Below are positions 49,353 to 56,768 of a stretch of 64,000 nt of DNA, in pieces. A program made the translations under genes and the position numbers. This DNA is from Haloquadratum walsbyi J07HQW2. Its GTDB lineage: Archaea; Halobacteriota; Halobacteria; Halobacteriales; Haloferacaceae. The stretch spans positions 1,609,487-1,673,486 of the forward strand of contig NZ_KE356561.1 of the NCBI RefSeq assembly GCF_000415985.1. Direction: 5' to 3'. Position 1 is the stretch's first letter; each line of letters starts with the position of its first letter. Below the pieces are notes generated by a model, which made no database searches, had not been told where the DNA came from, and was given only the letters and a program-made list of their open reading frames with translations.

Positions 49353-50096
49353 TTACTCGTCGCCACGATGAACTGAAAGCGCTTCTCCAAGTGTGAGCTC
49401 TCCAACGGCAACACGACGGGCGAGCTCAGCATCAATAGTTCGATTCTCAGGAGCCATCTGACGTGAACGGTCTTTTATACGCTGGATTTCACCGGCTGTT
49501 GGTTCAAGTGTTCGCGTTTCCGTAATTTCACCGCTTCGCCGGGCAATATTGATTGCTGCAAGTACATCGCCCATTCCACGTGCGCCTGCCCCAAGATACG
49601 GTGTCGTTCCTGCTTCATCAACAATCTCAACGACAACATCTTCGAGGTCATTGACCAATTGCGCACCTTGGAGCCGGGCGCCGTCACCAATCCGGACAAT
49701 TGGGTCAGGATCATCGATGTCTGTCAGTTCAGATTTGATCGTTTCAACAGCCTCTGATAGCGGGACTTGGAATGCACTAATCACTTCATCACCGACGAGA
49801 ATAGCAATGCCAGGATTCGAGCCAGGGTCAACACCTACAATCGTTCGCCCATCATCACCACCGCGAAGTATTGAGACTGCTGATTCAACTGCACGACGTG
49901 CTTCTGACCCAGCGACAACAACACTTTCAGCGTCAGGAGGAAGCGAGACTGTATCGGCTGGTGTCCGAATAATGACTTGTGTGCCCGGAGGAGGGTCTGT
50001 CCCTGATTCAATTGTGGTGAATCGCACATCTCTGTCCCGCAGCTCGCCGACGACATCGTGATACAACTCAAAGTCGTCGGTGGCGACGACAATCAC
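49353..50096 (-). CDS. YqgF/RuvC-like RNase H-fold protein
   Basis: A 247-residue protein. The N-terminal 80 residues form a small alpha/beta region. From residue 87 there is a RuvC/YqgF-type fold: VGVDPGSNPG with Asp90, the strand-4 motif EIVDEAGTT with Glu161, and GMGDVLAAINIARRSG with Asp177. The acidic residues line up with the catalytic set of RNase H-like nucleases. A charged C-terminal helical tail follows. It may process recombination or RNA structures. It is divergent from radB, 264 bp away. Family name is not certain. Confidence 0.75.
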   Translation of the reverse strand: MIVVATDDFELYHDVVGELRDRDVRFTTIESGTDPPPGTQVIIRTPADTVSLPPDAESVVVAGSEARRAVESAVSILRGGDDGRTIVGVDPGSNPGIAILVGDEVISAFQVPLSEAVETIKSELTDIDDPDPIVRIGDGARLQGAQLVNDLEDVVVEIVDEAGTTPYLGAGARGMGDVLAAINIARRSGEITETRTLEPTAGEIQRIKDRSRQMAPENRTIDAELARRVAVGELTLGEALSVHRGDE

Positions 50097-50360
50097 GTCT
50101 TATACTCAGTACCCACTACAGTTATTAGTTGTCAGTATTGTTGGTGCAGTTTATAAACCGTCAGACATCTTCCAGAGAATTTCAGTAAATAGAGTTCTTG
50201 TGTTTTAGATAAGACATTTTCACAATCACACTGAGATGCTGTTTCAAGTATGCTTCCGTATATCATCTCGTTATTTTATTCAATATATGTAGCAGCGGTG
50301 AGAATTTTCAAGAGTGCTCAAATCGAGGGGTTTTTCGCTTGAGGTCTCTCACTCACCGGC

Positions 50361-51140
50361 GTGTCACGACCACTCTCGACAGGGTGTCAATCGCTTGATT
50401 CCCTTCTCGGTGGAGGATTTGAGCGCGGAACTGTCACGCAAGTTTATGGACCTCCTGCCGCAGGGAAAACAAACATTATGCTTTCAGCGGCTCTTCATAC
50501 TGCAGCAGCTGATAGCATGGCTATTTATGTTGATACTGAGGGAATCTCATCGGATCGTTTTCGACAGATTGCAAACGGCGTTACTGATGAGCTATCCTCA
50601 GCGGATCGTGAATCCCTCACCTCACAGGTTATGATATCTGACGCCCATGATTTCGAGGCACAAGCAGTCGCAGTTCGTGACACTGCAGAATTCGCTCACC
50701 GCGCTGATATCATTATTCTTGATAGTGCAACCGGGTTTTATCGACTTCAACGAACGCTCGGAGGGACTCTTGAGAATAATGTCGAGTCGAGGCAATCCTC
50801 GGCGGGAAGTACAGAGAACACAGAACGCACTGAGAATGCAGATGATGGTGATACACTTCGCCGACTTACGACCCAGATCACACATCTTCTCTCACTTGCT
50901 CGAAAGCATGACCTTGCTGTCGTCATTACGAATCAGGTCTTTACCGATCCTGATACTGACCGGGTTCGACCACTCGGCGGGTATACCTTAGAACATTGGA
51001 CAGGGACGGTCCTTAGACTTGAACGGTTTCGCGGTGGTAAACGACGGGCGACTCTCGAGAAACACCGATCGAAGCCAACCGGTGAATCTGAAACGTTCGT
51101 CATCACTGACAGTGGTGTTGCAGATAACAAGATTGAATAA
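50361..51140 (+). CDS. radB: RadB recombinase paralogue
   Basis: RecA-fold protein of 259 residues. Walker A is GPPAAGKT (about residues 30-37), Walker B is IIILDSATGF, and VVITNQVF and LGGYTLEHW follow. It lacks the N-terminal helix-hairpin-helix domain of RadA. RadB assists RadA loading during homologous recombination. The start is a GTG, as no ATG precedes the first motif. A variable acidic stretch lies near residues 140-165. It faces the YqgF/RuvC-like gene. Confidence 0.95.
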   Translation: MSRPLSTGCQSLDSLLGGGFERGTVTQVYGPPAAGKTNIMLSAALHTAAADSMAIYVDTEGISSDRFRQIANGVTDELSSADRESLTSQVMISDAHDFEAQAVAVRDTAEFAHRADIIILDSATGFYRLQRTLGGTLENNVESRQSSAGSTENTERTENADDGDTLRRLTTQITHLLSLARKHDLAVVITNQVFTDPDTDRVRPLGGYTLEHWTGTVLRLERFRGGKRRATLEKHRSKPTGESETFVITDSGVADNKIE

Positions 51141-51585
51141 TACCAACAGTAGGCTTAATGCCGTCTGCTTGGCCTGATAGTGCGTCCAATAACCAAATAT
51201 AGAGGAACACTCCAAAATAATTCAGATTGTCACATCTATAGGAATTAATATTAGTATAGTCAGGTGACAATCAGGTCTGTACTGTGATTTGATTTCCATC
51301 TTTATGTGTTCGTATGTTTCTAACTGCGAACACTATCGGTAAAATGGAGATTAATTCTTGCTGTCGAATAGCTTAGTTTATGTAAGATATAAATATATGT
51401 TGACACTGAATTTTAATTTAATTACTATAGTGGAGCGTATTCGAGAATTAGTCTAACCTACCCTAGTCGTGATTATTACTGGTCGGTTTCTGGTATGAAA
51501 ATTGAGTCGGCAAGAAATCAGACATATATTTCGTGAAAGTATAAAACCGACCTCACAGAGACTCAGACTCAGACTTAGACTTAGA
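51141..51585. other. Intergenic region between radB and the CBS-HPF gene
   Basis: These 445 bp are AT-rich with no credible ORF. The two flanking genes converge here. The right edge contains the hexamer repeat listed below. Confidence 0.55.
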
Positions 51586-51589
51586 TTAC
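51560..51589. repeat. Tandem hexamer GACTCA/GACTTA
   Basis: Two copies of GACTCA and two of GACTTA are head to tail, with a degenerate fifth copy. The array abuts, and the fifth unit overlaps, the stop codon of the CBS-HPF gene. It is a short microsatellite. Because the unit is six bases, slippage would not shift a frame, and it lies mostly in the 3' untranslated part. Confidence 0.6.
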
Positions 51590-52734
51590 AGTTCACCCAA
51601 CTTCCGAATCAATTGCCCGCGATATCGTTCATCAGCATTGACACCTTTCATTTCGAGCACATTCCGTTCAAGCTTATCAAGTGCAACATGAAATGCATTT
51701 TCAGCACCATATCCTTCGCCACTTCCCGCGACTTGTCCGAGACTCGTTCGAAGTCGAATCTGACACTGCATGAGCGGTGTCCCCCGAAGTTTCTCTTTAT
51801 GTTCATGAAGTCGGACATGCGCATGAAGGACCTGCATCTGCTGATATTTGTCCACAACATCAGTAATCGATTCAACGATCTCTGTTCGAGTGAGCGTTTC
51901 AAGAAGTCCGATATTTGTAATTTGAACATCCATCGACTCCTCTTCGGTAAATGTGAGTGCTCTGAGCACGTCTGTCTTCGTGAGAACTCCCTTGACTGTT
52001 GTATCACCGGTAGCAGGCGTCACCACCAGTCCCGAGATATCATTATCAAACATGCGCTCAACAGCATCACTTACTGGTTCACCGGGTTGGGCAGTAATAA
52101 CTGGTGCAGACATTAGATCATAAACAGGGAGATCAAGCATACGGTCAATGTCACCGCTGCGGTCCCCACGACCTTGTCGGTCATCGTCGCGAACGACAAA
52201 GTCGATAATGTCGTGTGTGGTAAGAATGCCGGTAAGTGAGCTTAATTCGTCCTGTTCGACCACTGGAACACGGGAAATGCTATGTTCACGGAGTTTATTT
52301 ATTGCTTCTCCGAGAGGTGATTGCTCAGCGACATCTACAACATCATCAGTGAAGATATCTTCAACAGAAATTGCATCAAGATTTTCAAGAACAGCTTCCA
52401 AGATATTCTCGCCTGTGACAATACCATAGAGTTGCTGACCCTCAAATACAGGGGCGACATTGACATCGCCCTCAACCAACATCCGAGCGGCTTCGCGGAC
52501 ATCCTCATCCCGGTCTAGTTTTGGTGCTGATTTCGTAACAACAGCCACTTTTGTGTCATTATCCATCCGCGATCGGACTAATTGTTTTTCACCGACAACA
52601 CCGGTGTACTCTCCCTGTTCAGTGATGATTATTCCATTTGGTCGTTCACGGTCAAAGATAGACCGAATTTTGCCTAACCGCTTGTCAGCATGAGCCTCAA
52701 CGTAATCAGGAGTGGCAATAGTAGTGATATCCAT
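51586..52734 (-). CDS. CBS-domain protein with C-terminal HPF-like domain
   Basis: A 382-residue protein. Residues 1-268 hold four CBS motifs, the first of which is degenerate; the last ends VKGVLTKTDVLRAL. Residues 270-370 look like a ribosome hibernation factor (HPF/RaiA) fold: MDVQITNIGLLETLTRTEI, then VLHAHVRLHEHKEKL, then GAENAFHVALDKLERNV. CBS domains usually bind adenine nucleotides, so this may tie ribosome inactivation to energy state. This is an inference from layout. It converges on radB. Confidence 0.8.
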   Translation of the reverse strand: MDITTIATPDYVEAHADKRLGKIRSIFDRERPNGIIITEQGEYTGVVGEKQLVRSRMDNDTKVAVVTKSAPKLDRDEDVREAARMLVEGDVNVAPVFEGQQLYGIVTGENILEAVLENLDAISVEDIFTDDVVDVAEQSPLGEAINKLREHSISRVPVVEQDELSSLTGILTTHDIIDFVVRDDDRQGRGDRSGDIDRMLDLPVYDLMSAPVITAQPGEPVSDAVERMFDNDISGLVVTPATGDTTVKGVLTKTDVLRALTFTEEESMDVQITNIGLLETLTRTEIVESITDVVDKYQQMQVLHAHVRLHEHKEKLRGTPLMQCQIRLRTSLGQVAGSGEGYGAENAFHVALDKLERNVLEMKGVNADERYRGQLIRKLGEL

Positions 52735-52824
52735 AGCGGTTTACTCTTCCAATCAATCCATTAACCAGCCGTCATATTGAAACTTCGCTCTATTTTCTGC
52801 GTATCGAGAGCAATGAGAACATTT

Positions 52825-53556
52825 TTATGATAAATCATTACTATGAGTATTACCAAACTGCTCAGCAGGAAGACGTAGTTCTTTCAACCCAGGGAGCTGT
52901 TCGATGTTAAATACAACCTGTAGATCATTACTCACGGGTTGACCGATACAAGATAGTCGGATACCTCGATTAACCATCCCATCGGTGAGGATGGTGCTGA
53001 CACTCATCTCAACAACTCCATCAATGACAGCAATCGCACAATTCGCACATGCACCGCCTCGACAGGCATATGGCCATGAGAATCCATAGCGCTCAGCGGC
53101 TTCAAGTAATGATTCACGAGGTTCAACAACAAAGATTCCGTGAGTATCGATATCAAGATCAACTGCATCGGCTTTTGCAAAGAGGTCCGGATCCGTGAGT
53201 TTCCATCCATAGTCAGCGAGAATTTCATAATCAAGATACTCAACGGTTGGTCCGAGTGTATCGGTCTCATCCGCCTCATCAACGGAACTGGAACTCGATG
53301 CTGACGTTGATGTCGGCTCTGTATCACCACTCTGTGTAGTTGTGGTATAGTCTGCTTCGGTAGCTATATTAAACTCACTCGCGGGAGCCCCAGAGTCAAT
53401 ATGCTCATAAGCGCGACGGACGCGTTTGAATTCTGTAAGCGATCCTCCGTGGTCAGGATGTACCTCTTTTATGCGCGTGCGATATGCCTGAAGAATCGTC
53501 TCTTCATCAGCGCTTGGGGATATGCCAAGTATATCGTAGACCGACGACACAACCAT
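52825..53556 (-). CDS. J-domain fused to halophilic [2Fe-2S] ferredoxin
   Basis: A 243-residue protein. An N-terminal J-domain (residues 4-60) carries the HPD motif at 33-35. A Ser/Thr/Asp linker follows. The C-terminal part is a plant-type ferredoxin with the haloarchaeal insertion (YLDYEILADYGWKLTDPDLF), cluster cysteines in CRGGACANC and a fourth in RLSCIG. The start is the ATG of MVVSSVYDILG. It may deliver electrons or recruit DnaK to iron-sulfur work; this is inferred. Confidence 0.85.
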   Translation of the reverse strand: MVVSSVYDILGISPSADEETILQAYRTRIKEVHPDHGGSLTEFKRVRRAYEHIDSGAPASEFNIATEADYTTTTQSGDTEPTSTSASSSSSVDEADETDTLGPTVEYLDYEILADYGWKLTDPDLFAKADAVDLDIDTHGIFVVEPRESLLEAAERYGFSWPYACRGGACANCAIAVIDGVVEMSVSTILTDGMVNRGIRLSCIGQPVSNDLQVVFNIEQLPGLKELRLPAEQFGNTHSNDLS

Positions 53557-54169
53557 TGCTCTGTGGTCAGGCTGATTAGTCTCTTCCTTCTGATTGCGCT
53601 TTCCCTCATAGACTAACGCTTTTGTCAAGAAATCAGCCTGTTTGATGGGTATAGTGAGATCGCTTATTCAGGCGATTGGTGAGTGTCCGCACGACCGTGA
53701 GACCAATACCAACTTGCAATTAAGCGAAATCGACATTCAATGGTATATACTATATATACAGAAGTACGCTCAGCTCCTTGGATGGATAGAATTAGCATTC
53801 GTAAAAATTGTCTAAATTTGACATTTTCTCTATCCCGAAGGGTGGGGTAGTTCACCCTTGCAATTCCAATAACCACATGATGACTCGTTTGTTATGACTA
53901 GGAGTAATGATTATACGCTATCTGAGAGTATTGTATTCTCTCTAAGTTACCCAGATAAACTGAAAGTTACCCGACAGGTGTCACTGTCAAACCTAAAGAT
54001 GGATTTATTACTAACAAGGGGGTACAGACGCTTTTGAACCGCTTGCTAAGACAGTTGATCGTCTTTACCATATCACGGTTAGAGCGTAATAATATATGTA
54101 TTAAAAACTATTGTCGGTAATATAGAGTACATATAAGAATTTAATCTGATGGTCAGTCTCTGTATGATT
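53557..54169. other. Long intergenic region before the LMW phosphatase
   Basis: A 613-bp stretch without a credible ORF. It contains a near-palindromic GTATATACTATATATAC around 53742-53760, a 7-bp hairpin at 53838-53859, and an AT-rich promoter area at 54115-54140. No RNA gene was recognised. Confidence 0.55.
53838..53859. repeat. Hairpin AAGGGTG/CACCCTT
   Basis: A perfect seven-pair stem with an eight-base loop lies in the middle of the long spacer. No T-tract follows on either strand. It may belong to an untranslated RNA or be a binding site. Confidence 0.45.
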
Positions 54170-54604
54170 ATGTCAGAGGGTTCGCCAACAAAGCTTGGGT
54201 TTATTTGTGTTCAAAACGCTGGGCGTAATCAGATGTCAGCGGCATTCGCTGAGCGCGAGCGGGACCGTCGAGGAGTTAATGATGGTATTGATATCATCAC
54301 GGGAGGAACCGACCCAGCCGATGATGTACATGAAGAGGTTGTGAAAGTAATGAATGAGATTAACATCGATATCTCCGGTCAAACGCCACGAAAGGTCTCA
54401 ACAGAAGAACTTGAATCGTGTGATATTGTTGCAACAATGGGTTGTTCGACACTGAAGATTGATGCTGAGGAGATTGATATCCGTGATTGGGCACTTGACG
54501 ACCCGGATAATAAAGATCTTGAGCAAGTGCGCGTAATCCGAGATGAGATTGAAGGGCGAGTCGTAGCCCTCTTTGACCACGTGGGCACTCAGACAACAGT
54601 ATAG
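54170..54604 (+). CDS. Low-molecular-weight phosphatase/arsenate reductase family
   Basis: A 144-residue protein of the LMW tyrosine phosphatase fold. The active-site P-loop CVQNAGR is at residues 13-19, and the general-acid Asp region WALDDPDNKD is near 105. Two more Cys (in SCDIVATMGC) could give the disulfide relay of arsenate reductases, but their spacing is one residue longer than in the classic enzyme. The start MSEGSPTK is preferred to one seven codons earlier. The gene is single. Confidence 0.83.
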   Translation: MSEGSPTKLGFICVQNAGRNQMSAAFAERERDRRGVNDGIDIITGGTDPADDVHEEVVKVMNEINIDISGQTPRKVSTEELESCDIVATMGCSTLKIDAEEIDIRDWALDDPDNKDLEQVRVIRDEIEGRVVALFDHVGTQTTV

Positions 54605-54766
54605 AAGGTATATCGTCAGTTCAATACAGTAATAAACTGGCTGATTTCTCTCCATGAATATGAGCGTATGTTTGCCATCCATGGAGTAAATACCATGAGC
54701 TACTCAGATGATAATTACTGTCGGTAGTAAGTGTAATTTACTTGAGACAAGAATAATCGATTGCAG

Positions 54767-54841
54767 TGGGTTGGGGCAGATTTGAACTGCCGACCTCCTC
54801 CATGTCAAGGAGGTGTCATAACCAGACTAGACCACCAACCC
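54767..54841 (-). tRNA. tRNA-Val (anticodon GAC)
   Basis: Full cloverleaf on the minus strand. Acceptor stem GGGTTGG/CCAACCC with an A discriminator, anticodon stem CCTCC/GGAGG with loop TTGACAT, giving anticodon GAC for Val GUC/GUU codons. T arm contains GGTTCAAATC rather than the GGTTCGAATC of the other tRNA-Val. No intron, no encoded CCA. Confidence 0.95.
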
Positions 54842-54939
54842 GCTAGACACGGTTTTACTACATTCCACAGTATCTGCACAACGTAATTGAAGGTTTCGTT
54901 TCGATAGTCACGGACCGCGTCGCTAGGCAACTTCCGGTA

Positions 54940-54989
54940 TGCTTATACTAATGAACTGATTTGTACATTCTAACCCGAAGACGTACATT
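54940..54989 (+). promoter_or_regulatory. trp operon promoter with a repeated GTACATT
   Basis: A TATA-like CTTATACTA is at about 54943-54951, 50 bp before the trpD ATG. Two copies of GTACATT follow at 54963-54969 and 54983-54989, spaced 20 bp, which is two turns of DNA. The first copy falls near the expected transcription start. A dimeric regulator could bind here; the regulator is not in the window. Confidence 0.4.
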
Positions 54990-54999
54990 GGTGACCACG

Positions 55000-56025
55000 A
55001 TGACACTACAAGATTATATTGAGCGGGCAGCTGAGGGAATTGACTTATCATATGATGATTCCCGAGACGCAGCGAAGCTCCTCTTCGAAGATGCAACTGA
55101 AGCACAGATTGGTGCTTTACTAGCGGCGCTTCGAGCGAAAGGTGAGACTGAGACTGAAATCGCTGGTTTTGCGCGTGGAATGCGTGATGCAGCCCGGACC
55201 ATCACTCCTGACCGCACACCGCTCGTTGATACTTGTGGTACTGGAGGTGATGATTATGACACGATCAATGTATCAACGACGAGTGCTATCGTTGCCGCTG
55301 GTGCCGGGGCAGCGGTCGCAAAGCATGGGAACTACTCTGTATCATCGCAATCTGGGAGTGCAGATGTACTAGCGGTCGCTGGCGCAGACGTCGAGGCAGA
55401 ACCTCCTGCTGTCGAAACAGCAATCGAGCGTGATGGAATTGGGTTCATGCTTGCTCCTGTATTCCATCCAGCTATGAAAGCTGTTATTGGACCGCGAAAG
55501 GAGCTAGGAATGCGAACAGTATTCAATATTCTTGGTCCGCTTACAAACCCTGCTGGAGCAGATGCACAGGTTATCGGTGTTTATGATCCCGAACTTGTTC
55601 CTGTGCTTGGGCAAGCTCTCACACAATTGCCTGTTGAACGTGCACTTGTAGTTCATGGCAGTGGGATGGATGAAATTGCACTCCATGATACGACGACTGT
55701 TGCAGAGGTTACTGGTGACACTGTTGATGAGTATACGCTTTCACCGGCATCTATTGGGCTTGACTCTGCGCCAGTTGAAGCCGTATCTGGAGGAACACCA
55801 GAGGAGAATGCGACCGACCTTCGTGGAATTGTCACTGGAGAAATCAGCGGAGCTAAGCGGGATATTATTCTTGCGAACGCAGGAGCAGCTATCTATATTG
55901 CCGGACTCACAGATGATATTGAGAGTGGAGTTGAATATGCTGCAACAACAATTGATACTGGCGACGCTGAAGCCACCTTTGAGACGTTGTGTGCACCAAC
56001 TTCGTCGTCAACGGAGCAAAACTAA
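55000..56025 (+). CDS. trpD: Anthranilate phosphoribosyltransferase
   Basis: Joins anthranilate and PRPP to phosphoribosylanthranilate. The PRPP-binding loop DTCGTGGDDYDTINVST is near residue 77, KHGNYSVSSQSGSADVL follows, and NILGPLTNPAGADAQVIGVY is the second conserved block. Start is the ATG of MTLQDYIERA; 13 open codons upstream are not family-like. At 341 residues it is full length. The stop overlaps the trpF ATG by one base. First gene of trpDFEG. Confidence 0.96.
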   Translation: MTLQDYIERAAEGIDLSYDDSRDAAKLLFEDATEAQIGALLAALRAKGETETEIAGFARGMRDAARTITPDRTPLVDTCGTGGDDYDTINVSTTSAIVAAGAGAAVAKHGNYSVSSQSGSADVLAVAGADVEAEPPAVETAIERDGIGFMLAPVFHPAMKAVIGPRKELGMRTVFNILGPLTNPAGADAQVIGVYDPELVPVLGQALTQLPVERALVVHGSGMDEIALHDTTTVAEVTGDTVDEYTLSPASIGLDSAPVEAVSGGTPEENATDLRGIVTGEISGAKRDIILANAGAAIYIAGLTDDIESGVEYAATTIDTGDAEATFETLCAPTSSSTEQN

Positions 56026-56768
56026 TGGCTCGAACTCGTGTGAAAATCTGTGGTGTCACGACTGAGGATGACCTTGCGGCGGTTGTCGCTGCTGGCGCAG
56101 ATGCAGTTGGGATTATCGCCGATGTCTCCGTTGAAACGCCACGGTCGGTCAGTGTCAAACGCGCAACACAACTCGTTGCCGCTACCCCACCATTTGTCGA
56201 TACAGTTCTTGTGACAATGCCTGACTCTGTTGTTGATGCAATCGCTCTCGCAGAGCATGTGCAATCGGACGTAATCCAGATTCATGGTGAGTACGATGCC
56301 ACCGATTTTAGACGTATTAATGAATCAGTCACAGCAGATGTCATTGCTGTTGTTGACGCTGAGATGCCATCACGTGCTCGCTCAGTTGCATCGACAGTTG
56401 ATGCTGTATTGATAGATTCTGTGGATACTGACGGAGCAGGCGGAACAGGACATACGCATGATTGGACCACAACCGCTGAGATCGCCACTCAATTAGATTC
56501 GCCCGTGATTCTTGCTGGTGGGCTTACGCCATCAAATGTCAAATCAGCCGTTCAGACGGTTACTCCGTTTGGTATTGATGTTGCGAGCGGTGTCGAGGAT
56601 AGTGGTGGCAACAAAGATCACAATGCTGTGACAGCGTTCATTAATCGGGCGACCAACGTTGATATCGCTAGCAATACTGAGACTGGCGTATCAATAGAGG
56701 ACGCAAACACAGACGGTACATCAGTAGGTGAACCTATGAGCACAACTACATCGGAGGACAATAGATGA
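56025..56768 (+). CDS. trpF: Phosphoribosylanthranilate isomerase
   Basis: TIM-barrel isomerase. The signature VKICGVTTEDDLAAVVAAGADA opens the protein with the catalytic Cys in KICG, and the Asp is in LIDSVDTDGAGGTGH. The phosphate-binding ILAGGLTPSNV and GIDVASGVED follow. After the core (about 210 residues) comes a Thr/Asp-rich tail of roughly 35 residues that is not needed by the fold. It overlaps trpE by 4 bp (ATGA). Confidence 0.95.
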   Translation: MARTRVKICGVTTEDDLAAVVAAGADAVGIIADVSVETPRSVSVKRATQLVAATPPFVDTVLVTMPDSVVDAIALAEHVQSDVIQIHGEYDATDFRRINESVTADVIAVVDAEMPSRARSVASTVDAVLIDSVDTDGAGGTGHTHDWTTTAEIATQLDSPVILAGGLTPSNVKSAVQTVTPFGIDVASGVEDSGGNKDHNAVTAFINRATNVDIASNTETGVSIEDANTDGTSVGEPMSTTTSEDNR

